Origin: Kocuria varians
GTDB lineage: Bacteria > Actinomycetota > Actinomycetes > Actinomycetales > Micrococcaceae
NCBI RefSeq assembly: GCF_006539885.1
Contig: NZ_BJNW01000011.1
Location: forward strand, 40,531 to 104,530
DNA length: 64,000 nucleotides
Reading direction: 5' to 3'
Shown here: piece after piece, positions 56,199 through 64,000 of the stretch
Position numbering within the stretch: the stretch's first letter is position 1
Layout of the letters: the number at the start of each line of letters is the position of its first letter
Notes under the pieces: generated by a model
The model's database searches: none
The model's input: the letters and a program-made list of their open reading frames with translations, nothing else
What the model was told of the DNA's origin: nothing
Position numbers and translations under genes: made by a program

Positions 56199-56795
56199 CT
56201 ACCTGGGATCGTCCGGATGCAACAGGTCCACCGTGCGCGGCAGTGCGAGCAATCCGCGCCCCAACGCGGCAGCCAAGTGCGGGTCGGCAACCTCGTGGAC
56301 TCTGGTCAGTTTTGAGTCGTCGGCCGAGCCCTCAGCGTTCTCTCCGGTGACGGCCACATGAATAGCTGATCGCAGTTCGTCGCACCACGCCCGAACCTGA
56401 CGCGAGAGCGCATCACTGTCGCTGACGCCGGGATCGGTGAGCAGGTGCAGCAGCGCGCGACCCTCGGTCTGAGTGAAGTAGTGGTCGAAGACCGCGTCGC
56501 GGTCCATCAACTCGTTGTCCGCGGCGTCGGATTCGCCACCTCGGTCCTCGCTCGTCTCAAGCCCGAGCTTGTCCATCACGTCGGCGCGCATCTGCTCGAT
56601 CGCCGCCAGTGCCAAGGCTTCCTTGCCGTCGAAGTGGTGGTAGAGGCTTCCATGGCCCACGCCGGAGCGATCGAGCACCATGGTGGGACTGGTCGCTGTG
56701 AACCCCCGCTCCGCAAATAGCTCGCACGTGGCGGCCACGAGCCTCTCGCGCGAGCCGTGCGCGGGCCTACCGGGCTTGCGTCGCTGCGACGTCAC
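56199..56795 (-). CDS. TetR-family transcriptional regulator
   Basis: One-component repressor, 198 residues. The N-terminal helix-turn-helix reads RERLVAATCELFAERGFTAT and VGHGSLYHHFDGKEALALAA, the TetR signature. The C-terminal ligand/dimer domain contains ALLHLLTDPGVSDSDALSRQ and is unassigned. GTG 56795 is chosen: GGAGG lies about five bases upstream and the product starts TSQRRKPGRPAHGSRERL. The frame is open to 56891, but that DNA contains the palindromic operator. It is divergent from the restriction-modification genes and may control them. Confidence 0.88.
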   Translation of the reverse strand: MTSQRRKPGRPAHGSRERLVAATCELFAERGFTATSPTMVLDRSGVGHGSLYHHFDGKEALALAAIEQMRADVMDKLGLETSEDRGGESDAADNELMDRDAVFDHYFTQTEGRALLHLLTDPGVSDSDALSRQVRAWCDELRSAIHVAVTGENAEGSADDSKLTRVHEVADPHLAAALGRGLLALPRTVDLLHPDDPR

Positions 56796-56823
56796 CAGTG
56801 CCTCCGATCCACCGTCTCGAGTT

Positions 56824-56841
56824 CCATACAGGGTAGTATGG
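56824..56841. promoter_or_regulatory. Candidate TetR operator
   Basis: CCATAC (56824-56829) and GTATGG (56836-56841) are exact inverted repeats with a six-base spacer, 28 bases upstream of the TetR start and 163 bases upstream of the methyltransferase start. This geometry suits autoregulation by the TetR protein. Confidence 0.6.
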
Positions 56842-57003
56842 TCCTCGATCTGCAAAAGGCGTGGCGACGCGCGAGTGGGCGGTATCGGCACTGGATGCGG
56901 GGTGCGTCTCAGGGAAGTGCGTCGGTGCTCCCCGATACGATGAGGTGTAGTTCAACGGGTCCCGGAAGGGCCGGTCCGATCGGCTGAAGGAGGGACCGAG
57001 TAG

Positions 57004-59007
57004 ATGGTGCAGCAGCGGCTTCAGCTCACGTGGTTCAACAAGGACAGGGCGCTCATCCCCACCGAGACCGGCAAGTACGGCTACACGTGGGTCGACCCTT
57101 CCGATCCCCGGTACTGCGAGACCCACACGCTGGTGATGGACGACTACGTCCGAGGCGCGCAGACGCCGAAGCGCGACGAGTTCGAGTATGCGGAGCGTGC
57201 CGACTTGGCGCCACAGGATGACAACCTCATGATCCTCGGCGAGTCCGGGGACGTCCTGGAAGCCTTGACCCGAGTTCCCGAGCTGGCCGAGAAGTACGTG
57301 GGCAAGGTGAAGCTGATCTACATTGACCCGCCCTTCAACACCGCCCAGACATTCGCCTCCTACGAGGACAACCTGGAGCACTCGATCTGGCTTACCATGA
57401 TGCGCGACCGCCTCCTGAACATGAAGCGGCTGCTCGCCGCGGATGGTTCCATATGGGTGCACCTCGACGACGTGGAAGTCCACCGGATGCGGCTGCTCAT
57501 GGACGAGGTATTTGGGGCAGAGAATTTCCAGGCGGAGGTCGTGTGGCAGAAGGCGGACGGGCCGCGCAATGATTCGACGGGGTTTTCGGCGGATCACGAC
57601 ACGATTCTCGTTTACGGCCAAACACGCCAGGTCACGTTGAACCGGATGATGCGAACAGCCGCAGATGACGCTCGTTTTTCCAATCCCGACGACGATCCGA
57701 TCGGTCTGTGGTGGGATGGCGACCCCACTGCGCCGGGCGCGGCGACGCACACGGGGATGGTGTTCGGGATCCAGCAGCCGATCACGGGCCAGACGATCTA
57801 TCCGGCGCGAGGGCGGTGTTGGACGTTCGGCGTGGATCGCATGTTGCAGATCATGAGGGGATGGGGCCCGTACGAGGTCGGCGAGATCACTGAGGAAGAG
57901 ATTGCGGCTCAACAGCAGGTCATCGGTTCGGCTGCTCGAGCCCGCATCGACATGGGTCCGCTGATCATTCCGGGTTGGACGCCGCAAGCAGGCGCCCACG
58001 CAAGGGAGCGATACGAATCAGGTCAATGGCCCGAGATCGTCCTTCGGTCGCGAGGCGTGGGGGGATTTGGACGTAAGGCATATGCGCCGACTGTTGGACA
58101 GCCGCCCCGCACATGGTGGTCAAACGATCAGGTGGGTCATAACCGGGCCGCGAAGTCCGAGATCAAGGCGCTGTTCCCGGGCACGGATGCATTCGCAACT
58201 CCGAAGCCAGAGCGGCTCTTGGAACGGATCATCCACATTGGTTCGATTCCGGGTGACATCGTGTTGGACGTGTTCGCGGGTTCTGGGACGACGGCTGCTG
58301 TGGCGCAGAAGATGGGCCGCCGGTGGGTGACGTGTGAGCTGTTGGAATCGACGTTTACGACGTTCACCCGGCCGCGGCTGGAGAAAGTGGTCAATGATGA
58401 GGACCCCGGCGGGATCACGCGGACGAAGGGCGAACGCATCCCGGCGGATGGTGTTGACCTACCCGAAGGCGTATCGGCGGAGGACGCGGCCAAGTTCACG
58501 AGCGTGCTGAACAAGTTGGTCGCTGACGATCCTGACCTCAAGAAGAGTGCTGACGTGAAGACGTTGAAGGCCGCGGCGAAGACGAAGCGCACGAAGGAGG
58601 TCGTGAACTGGCGTGGGGGCGGCGGGTTCCAGTCCGCCCACTTGTCGCCTGCTTGTTTCGATTACGACCCGGATCTGGACCGGGTGATGCTGACTGCGGA
58701 GGCGACCGGGGAGACGCTGGTGGAGTCGGTGGCCGCGAACCTGGGATTTCGGCTCCTGCATCCTGATGATGACTATGTTTTCGACGCTCAGCGCGGCAAC
58801 GCCCTGTTGAAGGTCATCGACGGGGTGGCGACTGTCGAGATTGTCGACTCGCTGGTCAGCCACGTGACGCCCGGAGAGACGATCGTGCTGGCCGCGACGA
58901 GCGTCATGGATGGGGTCCGTGAGCACTTGCGCAGGTCGTGCAGGGGGTCGCGGGTGGTTGCCCTGCCTGATGACGTGTTCCGCTACACGGAGGGCGGTGA
59001 CCTCTGA
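57004..59007 (+). CDS. Type III-like DNA methyltransferase (Mod subunit)
   Basis: N6-adenine (or N4-cytosine) methyltransferase of the beta class, 667 residues. Catalytic motif IV IYIDPPFNTAQTF lies near residue 108 and the SAM-binding motif I VLDVFAGSGTTAAVAQK near 423; this order (IV before I) defines the beta class used by Type III Mod proteins. The target-recognition region lies between them. Flanking text SIWLTMMRDRLLNMKRLL and GSIWVHLDD is typical Mod. ATG 57004 follows GAAGGAGGG. The next gene overlaps its stop by one base (TGATG), so Mod and Res are coupled. Confidence 0.92.
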   Translation: MVQQRLQLTWFNKDRALIPTETGKYGYTWVDPSDPRYCETHTLVMDDYVRGAQTPKRDEFEYAERADLAPQDDNLMILGESGDVLEALTRVPELAEKYVGKVKLIYIDPPFNTAQTFASYEDNLEHSIWLTMMRDRLLNMKRLLAADGSIWVHLDDVEVHRMRLLMDEVFGAENFQAEVVWQKADGPRNDSTGFSADHDTILVYGQTRQVTLNRMMRTAADDARFSNPDDDPIGLWWDGDPTAPGAATHTGMVFGIQQPITGQTIYPARGRCWTFGVDRMLQIMRGWGPYEVGEITEEEIAAQQQVIGSAARARIDMGPLIIPGWTPQAGAHARERYESGQWPEIVLRSRGVGGFGRKAYAPTVGQPPRTWWSNDQVGHNRAAKSEIKALFPGTDAFATPKPERLLERIIHIGSIPGDIVLDVFAGSGTTAAVAQKMGRRWVTCELLESTFTTFTRPRLEKVVNDEDPGGITRTKGERIPADGVDLPEGVSAEDAAKFTSVLNKLVADDPDLKKSADVKTLKAAAKTKRTKEVVNWRGGGGFQSAHLSPACFDYDPDLDRVMLTAEATGETLVESVAANLGFRLLHPDDDYVFDAQRGNALLKVIDGVATVEIVDSLVSHVTPGETIVLAATSVMDGVREHLRRSCRGSRVVALPDDVFRYTEGGDL

Positions 59008-61580
59008 TGACCCGGAGACTGAACATCAGCTTCGACTCGGACATGCTGGAGTCGATCAGTTCCGAGTTCGACCTGCGCGCCCCGAACAAGGAAGCGCTGC
59101 GTCAACTCGTGTTCACCCTTGACGGGGACTATGACCCGGCCGTGATGCAGGTGCTGTGCCTGGCCACTGGTGTGGGCAAGACTTACTTGATGGCGGCGTT
59201 CGTGGAGTACCTGCGCCGTCAGGGCGTGGGCAACGTGATGATCGTGACCCCGGGCAAAACAGTCCAGCACAAGACGGTGCAGAACTTCACGCACGGCTCA
59301 CCTCGCTTCATTGCGGGTTCTGCGGTGCCGCCCGAGGTGGTGACCCCGCAGGACTACTCGCAGTGGGTCGCCCGCCAGAACGGGCCCGCCCGCCTGGCGT
59401 TCGGCCGCGAGGTGCCGGTGCTGGCGTTCATCTTCAACATCCAGCAGCTCATCGCCCCGAAGTTGGAGGAGGGCGACACGCACGGCGCCACACAGGACGC
59501 GTTGCGCCGTAAGCCGCGCCGGTTCGACGAGAACGCCGGCGTTCTGTTCGACTACCTCAAGGACCTGGACGATCTGGTGGTGATCGCCGACGAGTCACAC
59601 CTGTACGGCTCCAGCGCGGTGGCGTTCAATGCGGCGCTGCGGGAGCTGGAGCCTGCGGCCGCGGTGGGGCTGACCGCATCGGTGGACAAGAAGACGGATC
59701 ATGTGATCTTCGAGTACCCGCTGTACCAGGCGATCCGGGACAGGTACGTGAAGGCTCCGGTGCTGGCATTCCGCAAGGGCGGATACGGGATCGACCAGAA
59801 CTCTGAGGAGCAGCAGTTGCGCGATGCGGTGCAGCTGCGGGCCCTCAAGCAGACCTACTACGACAAGTACGCCGAAGCGGAGCGCCGTGGTCACGTCAAC
59901 GCCGTGATGTTCGTGGTGTGCTCCGACGTCGACCATGCCACCCAGGTCACTGACTTGCTTCGGACGCCGGAGTACTTCGGCAGGGATGACGCTATCTTGC
60001 AGGTCGATTCCAAGCACGAGGACGAGCTCACTCAGCGCCGCCTGGAGGACCTCGACCAGCCTTACTCGCACGTGCTGGCGGTGGTGAGTGTGAACAAGCT
60101 GAAGGAGGGCTGGGACGTCAAGAACATCGCCGTGGTGGTCACGCTACGGGCGATGGCCTCCGAGGTGCTGACCCAGCAGACGATGGGCCGTGGCCTGCGC
60201 CTTCCGTTCGGGAGGTACACGGGAGTGGGGCAGATCGACCAGCTCGACATCATCGCCCACCAGTCCTTCACCGAGCTGCTCGCGGCGGAGAACGTGCTAG
60301 CCCAGTTCGGCCTGGAGGACGCGGTCAACCAGCCGGACACAGCGACGGTTGAGGACGCGATCCGTCGGGCAGCAGAGCACGCCGAGCAGACAAGCACCGC
60401 ATCAGCGACCACTGGCGGTGCCACGGCGGGGCTGGGCGTCGCCCAGACGTCCACACCGGAAGGTTCGGGTTCGGGTGTTGTTCCGGTCGTGACGCCGGTG
60501 GACCGGGGGACCAGCGGCGGGCCCGGGGTTGGTGTGCGCGCGATTGACGAAACGGACACGACCGAGGACCAGGCCTGGGAGCCGGTCTTCATCGAGCGCA
60601 ACAAGCGGTTCGCGGACGTGTCGTATCTGTTCCCGGTGACCTCGATGACGGTGCAGCAGCCGCCGATCGACCTGTCGGAGATCGGGGACACCGAGGTGGA
60701 GCAGGCAGCCCGCAAGGTCACCTCGACCGGTGACGTCCTGTTGCGCAAGGAGGTTACCGCTGCGCTGGGCAAAAAGCTGCGGGCCGAGGATCGGGAGAGT
60801 GCGGAGGTCGACTCGGTCCACATCACCGATGCGGACGCCAAGGATGCACTGGTCAAGCTGGTCATCAACATGCCGCTGGTGCCCAAGCAGGTCGGGACAG
60901 CCCGATACGTTGAGAGTTTCCTTGTGCCGCGGTTCATGCAGAAGGTCACCTTAAGCGGGTGGACCGTCAAGTCCTTGGCGTCCGCGCGAACCCAGCTCCA
61001 GCAGCTCGTCAACACCTACGCTGTCGAAACGCTGCGGGCGACCCGGGAGGTGCCCAGCATCCACCCGAAGCCCATGCCCGGCGATGGCTACATCCTGCCC
61101 CTGGGAGACAGGGTGCATGACCAGATCGAGTCCCGGGCCGAGTTCGTGCGGGGCCGAGTCTATGGCGGCTGGTTCAAATCCCTGTTCGCCGAGGAGTCCT
61201 TCGACTCCTACACCGGCGAGTACCAGCTGGCGCGCCTGCTGAACACGTCGCCGCACATCGTGTGGTGGCATCGCCTCCACCCACGGGATGGGGCGTACGT
61301 CTACTACACGGCGAAGGACCGCTACTTCCCCGACGTCGTCGCTCTCGACACCGAAGGCGTCCACTGGATCATCGAAGGCAAGGATGAACGCGGCCGTGAC
61401 GACGCCCGCGTCCAAGCCAAACGCCAGGCCGCCGAATCCCTCGTGCGTCGCCTGGTCGCGGTAGACGCCTACGCGGGCCAGAAATGGGGCTACCTCATCG
61501 CCTATGAACAAGACACCGACCGAGCCGAATCCTGGGACGACCTCAAAGCGCTCGCCCAACCCGTCAGCAACGCAATATAG
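59007..61580 (+). CDS. Type III-like restriction endonuclease / helicase (Res subunit)
   Basis: SF2 helicase-nuclease of 857 residues, partner of the preceding methyltransferase. Walker A LATGVGKTYLMAAF (residue ~53), helicase motif II VIADESHLYG (~194), motif III VGLTAS, and motif VI QQTMGRGLRLPFG. A Pro/Gly/Thr/Ser-rich linker (~460-515) precedes the C-terminal part, which ends in a PD-(D/E)xK nuclease: FPDVVALDTEG followed by WIIEGKDERG near residues 773-795. Length is shorter than the ~950-1000 residues common for Res, so the spacer regions may be reduced. It starts at ATG 59007 in the stop of mod. Confidence 0.9.
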   Translation: MTRRLNISFDSDMLESISSEFDLRAPNKEALRQLVFTLDGDYDPAVMQVLCLATGVGKTYLMAAFVEYLRRQGVGNVMIVTPGKTVQHKTVQNFTHGSPRFIAGSAVPPEVVTPQDYSQWVARQNGPARLAFGREVPVLAFIFNIQQLIAPKLEEGDTHGATQDALRRKPRRFDENAGVLFDYLKDLDDLVVIADESHLYGSSAVAFNAALRELEPAAAVGLTASVDKKTDHVIFEYPLYQAIRDRYVKAPVLAFRKGGYGIDQNSEEQQLRDAVQLRALKQTYYDKYAEAERRGHVNAVMFVVCSDVDHATQVTDLLRTPEYFGRDDAILQVDSKHEDELTQRRLEDLDQPYSHVLAVVSVNKLKEGWDVKNIAVVVTLRAMASEVLTQQTMGRGLRLPFGRYTGVGQIDQLDIIAHQSFTELLAAENVLAQFGLEDAVNQPDTATVEDAIRRAAEHAEQTSTASATTGGATAGLGVAQTSTPEGSGSGVVPVVTPVDRGTSGGPGVGVRAIDETDTTEDQAWEPVFIERNKRFADVSYLFPVTSMTVQQPPIDLSEIGDTEVEQAARKVTSTGDVLLRKEVTAALGKKLRAEDRESAEVDSVHITDADAKDALVKLVINMPLVPKQVGTARYVESFLVPRFMQKVTLSGWTVKSLASARTQLQQLVNTYAVETLRATREVPSIHPKPMPGDGYILPLGDRVHDQIESRAEFVRGRVYGGWFKSLFAEESFDSYTGEYQLARLLNTSPHIVWWHRLHPRDGAYVYYTAKDRYFPDVVALDTEGVHWIIEGKDERGRDDARVQAKRQAAESLVRRLVAVDAYAGQKWGYLIAYEQDTDRAESWDDLKALAQPVSNAI

Positions 61581-61850
61581 CGGAACTTCAGGGAATGATG
61601 AATGGTCGTCGGTCGCAACGTTCCCGCCTTTGACGGACGTTCCCATTGAGAAGCGTAATCAAGAAGGCCAGCGATGACACACAACAAATGAACCGCATGA
61701 TGCATTCTCAAGCGAAGTCGACTCAGAAATCGTCGCATATTCACGTGAATGGCAGAAACACGTCCATGATTGCGCTGGAAAACTCTTGGCGAATGATGTG
61801 ATCAAATGTAGTCGACCAGAGAATGGGAGTATATGCAGTTCCAGCCTGGT
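61581..61850. other. Non-coding junction between R-M genes and RES cassette
   Basis: 270 bases between convergent genes, visibly richer in A and T than the DNA to the left. I found no gene, tRNA fragment or insertion-sequence end. The change in composition starts here. Confidence 0.5.
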
Positions 61851-62909
61851 TCATGAGGCATCGACAATTTTGACAATAACTCGATCAACAAGGGCTACAC
61901 TCACTTTCTCCGGAGAAGCGAGATCAGGAAAGAACAGAGCCAAATTCACTCCCGTGCTTACTGAACTGCGATAAATAACGCCTTGATATCCACATTTCTT
62001 GATGAACTCACACAAGTACTGACTTGGTATGTACTCAAACGCTGCGCTGCTGGGCTGGACCGGCTTGGTGAGTTCTTCGCCCAACTTCTCCAACAATGGC
62101 AGACCGGATTGGAGTGAAGCGATTTGCTCCACGTTCTCAAGTATGAAGGGTGAGACGCTCTTCCGAGGATCTCGGAGATCCACAGCGAGAATTGATGGAA
62201 CGTTGAAAGACGCCACGCACGCCTCCTCTCGTGTGTGTGGACGGACCTCGGCTACCGCTGTTTCGGGAGTCGAACCGAGATAAAGGTACCGAATTCCCGC
62301 AGGATTTGCACGTCCGTGTCCTGCGAGATGAGGAGGTGGGGCACCCATCTCATTGAGAGGAAAAGGTTTGTCGTCAGAGAGCAAGCGTGAGCGATGCCAC
62401 GTATCGGTGATCTCCGTGAGAGCTTCTACGGGCGCGATTAGTTGCTCCAGCAGCTCAGCCAGACGGTCGAGATCGATCGGCTCGTCGAGGAACCAACGGT
62501 TACGGTGCATCATCTCGTCACGGAGTTCATCCCAGCGTTGAGGGGTCTCATTGAAAAGTAAGTCGATGGGGACGAAGGGCTGTCGAACGATCTCGCCGTC
62601 ATTGAGAATCTCCGCGAGAAGCTCCTTGGCGTGCGCCTCATCCATCGCAGGGTGATCAAAAAGTCGCCAGTCTTCGACGAGCAGAGCCGCCAGAGACTTG
62701 CCTTCGTCATCAGGAACATAGCAATCGAGCACCATCTCAAACCACTGGCTCAATGCGGATGGGTTGATCGTAGTAGTGTTCTTGGTTCCGCAGTAGCCGC
62801 AGTTGCCTTGACGGGGCTGACCGGTACCGTCTGCGATGACCTTAGGGATGATGCTCCGTGTCAGGCCTGGATCCCCAAAACAGTCCGCGCAGCAGTACTT
62901 CTTAACCAT
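61851..62909 (-). CDS. HEPN/RES N-terminal and RES domain protein (putative NAD-targeting toxin)
   Basis: 352 residues. The N-terminus has two CxxC-like pairs, YCCADCFGDPGL (residues 5-16) and GNCGYCGTKN (35-44), matching the zinc-binding N-terminal module seen in many RES proteins. The middle part is helical and acidic. Residues ~195-350 form a RES domain: GRANPAGIRYLYLGSTPETA with the Arg-, Tyr- and Glu-containing RES core (AVAEVRP). RES domains are ADP-ribosyltransferase-like folds that degrade NAD+ in toxin-antitoxin systems. ATG 62909 overlaps the upstream stop (ATGGTTAA), giving translational coupling. Base composition is unlike the core. Confidence 0.82.
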   Translation of the reverse strand: MVKKYCCADCFGDPGLTRSIIPKVIADGTGQPRQGNCGYCGTKNTTTINPSALSQWFEMVLDCYVPDDEGKSLAALLVEDWRLFDHPAMDEAHAKELLAEILNDGEIVRQPFVPIDLLFNETPQRWDELRDEMMHRNRWFLDEPIDLDRLAELLEQLIAPVEALTEITDTWHRSRLLSDDKPFPLNEMGAPPPHLAGHGRANPAGIRYLYLGSTPETAVAEVRPHTREEACVASFNVPSILAVDLRDPRKSVSPFILENVEQIASLQSGLPLLEKLGEELTKPVQPSSAAFEYIPSQYLCEFIKKCGYQGVIYRSSVSTGVNLALFFPDLASPEKVSVALVDRVIVKIVDAS

Positions 62910-63852
62910 GGTTGTCGGCGGAGTGGAAGTCGGCAAGAGTCTCCAAGTGGTGCTTAATAGAGAGTTTCTTGACGTATCCCAATCCAGGGAAATGACGCCG
63001 CTCATGGAGGTCGCGGAACTCGAGAACCGCGCTAGTTTCGACCAGGTTCGATTCGCCGGAATCTAGTTTCGTGATCAGCTTTCCCAGAGCCTGAGCGAAC
63101 TTTCCTGCGGGGTCGGTCGGAGTATCGTTCGTATCGGACTTGAAGTGATAGATGAACATTGCGTCATCCTGATCTGGATCAATGAAAGTCAGATGGATGG
63201 CAACCGCATATGCCGGGCCTCCACCCTCGCTGTAATTGTCGCCGACAGTGAGGAAGTCACCATACCCGTCCATGCCTTGCTCTGAGTACGTGATGTGGAG
63301 ATCTGAGAATGTCTCTACGGGCGGGTAGTCCGCGTTCTTCATCTGAACGAATCCATCGCCAACAAGAATCCTTGGCCTTCCGAGGAAGTGTCTCCTGTAG
63401 AGGCGATTCGCTTGATCTTCCAGGAAGATGTTGCGGAAACGTTCCGCATCACCTGCAAGCTGAGCTGACAGTGCCCGAGATTCAGTAAATCCGGCGTGTA
63501 TCAAGGTGATTCCGGCCGCGCTGAAACTTCTGGCCAAGCTTAAGGCGCGACTCACGCTAGTTTCACTCGTAAGGAGAATCCCGGCGCTTATCGCGTCGTT
63601 TCCCCTGTAGCCCTGTTCAAGAAGGCCCGCGATGTTCTCACCGTTCTCGCGATGGTCGCCGTAGCGTGGGTTGACCACTACGACTGCCTCAGCCCCGACA
63701 TCAGACAAAGATCGAAGAGCCTTTTCCAGGCCTCCCAACGACTCGCGCACTGGCTCGATGATCGGAACAAAACCCGAGTCTGCGATCAGACTGGCCGATT
63801 CGCGAATGGCGATCAGCTCGAACTGCTTACCTCGGAAGTACGGGTAGTACAT
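62902..63852 (-). CDS. sce7725-family protein
   Basis: 316 residues, starting MYYPYFRGKQFELIAIRESA, the typical opening of the sce7725 family, which is found in islands beside sce7726-family proteins. The sequence suggests a TIM-barrel-like fold (VPIIEPVRESLGGLEKALRS, AVVVVNPRYGDH, GITLIHAGFTES, PRILVGDGFVQM). Biochemical role is unknown. ATG 63852 is chosen because GAGG lies seven bases upstream; a TTG at 63873 is less likely. It lies between a partial gene upstream and the RES-domain gene downstream, with tight spacing on both sides. Confidence 0.78.
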   Translation of the reverse strand: MYYPYFRGKQFELIAIRESASLIADSGFVPIIEPVRESLGGLEKALRSLSDVGAEAVVVVNPRYGDHRENGENIAGLLEQGYRGNDAISAGILLTSETSVSRALSLARSFSAAGITLIHAGFTESRALSAQLAGDAERFRNIFLEDQANRLYRRHFLGRPRILVGDGFVQMKNADYPPVETFSDLHITYSEQGMDGYGDFLTVGDNYSEGGGPAYAVAIHLTFIDPDQDDAMFIYHFKSDTNDTPTDPAGKFAQALGKLITKLDSGESNLVETSAVLEFRDLHERRHFPGLGYVKKLSIKHHLETLADFHSADNHG

Positions 63853-63859
63853 CTGGTCC

Positions 63860-64000
63860 TCACTTCCAGGCAAGAGCCTCGGCTAGTGGAGTGTCAACAG
63901 CTTCCTTGATATGAACCCTGTTCTTGAGGGTTGGTTTTGCGGCGAGGGACGCTGCGCGTATCGAAGCGGGTATCGATTCGATGAACGCGGCCAGATTGGC
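63860..64000 (-). CDS. C-terminus of an upstream gene, probably sce7726 family (partial)
   Basis: On the - strand the frame is open from the window edge and ends at TGA 63860-63862. The last residues read NLAAFIESIPASIRAASLAA and then KPTLKNRVHIKEAVDTPLAE, ending ALAWK. Seven bases separate the stop from the sce7725-family ATG. Family assignment rests mainly on the usual sce7726-sce7725 neighbourhood, since only 46 residues are visible. Confidence 0.5.
   Translation of the reverse strand, partial: ANLAAFIESIPASIRAASLAAKPTLKNRVHIKEAVDTPLAEALAWK

Larger units (their letters stand above)
54121..64000. mobile_element. tRNA-Ala genomic island, left end (continues beyond window)
   Basis: From the 3' end of tRNA-Ala to the right edge: serine recombinase, TetR regulator, Type III-like restriction-modification pair, and a RES-domain/sce7725 cassette. 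No core gene occurs in it, the dispersed GACGACGCCG word of the core is absent, and base composition falls after ~61.6 kb (the 60 bases from 61741 hold 29 G+C, against 42 in the 60 bases from 48121). No second copy of the tRNA 3' end is seen, so the right boundary is outside the window. Confidence 0.82.

Noticed and set aside
1..64000. CRISPR arrays, rRNA operons, complete insertion sequences with transposase
   Set aside because: I looked for regularly spaced repeats, rRNA signatures and DDE transposase motifs on both strands and saw none.

Overview
The window is chromosome from a very GC-rich actinobacterium. Gene content, the order of the housekeeping blocks, DtxR/IdeR-type iron control, a mycothiol-type DsbA protein and ultrashort actinobacterial leader RNAs all fit the Micrococcaceae. 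A Kocuria-like organism is my best guess; this is an inference, not a database match.

Layout. 1-9314: the 3' part of a siderophore gene cluster, with an aryl-acid AMP ligase, an amino-acid N-hydroxylase, a siderophore-interacting reductase fused to a methyltransferase-like domain, two ABC half-transporters and a phosphopantetheinyl transferase, all on + and mostly overlapping. 9244-16183: two thioesterases, an unknown protein, a truncated haemoglobin with aminopeptidase N, RpiB and a Nei-type glycosylase. 16362-21820: tRNA-Gly, tRNA-Pro and the proteostasis block tig, clpP, clpP, clpX, then a DsbA-family protein. 21995-29187: a hydrolase, a lipoprotein, valS, an SDR, and a second siderophore-interacting protein behind an IdeR-type iron box and a small coupled ORF. 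29484-33849: siroheme synthase and assimilatory nitrite reductase, with nirB and nirD divergent. 33945-41147: T-box-controlled ileS, folC, a DUF4233 protein, ndk and a VKOR. 41148-46045: RNase E/G and a TPP-riboswitch-controlled thiD-tenA fusion. 46281-53899: the conserved rplU-rpmA-obgE-proB-proA-nadD-rsfS run, with two small membrane proteins.

From tRNA-Ala(GGC) at 54058 to the right edge the window is a genomic island. A large serine recombinase points into the tRNA and has no stop codon before running antisense through the tRNA and rsfS. It is followed by a palindrome and tandem repeats, a TetR regulator, a Type III-like restriction-modification pair, and, in visibly more A+T-rich DNA, a cassette on the - strand: a partial upstream gene (probably sce7726 family), an sce7725-family protein and a HEPN/RES-type protein with a RES toxin-like domain.

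The siderophore genes make, load and probably import and reduce a catechol/hydroxamate iron chelator. Siroheme synthase supplies NirB. The ribosome-assembly and proline genes form one long transcription unit. The island is a defence locus. The strongest unexplained signals are a dispersed 10-mer (GACGACGCCG) that is frequent in the core and absent from the island, the split ATP-site ABC pair, and the RES cassette.
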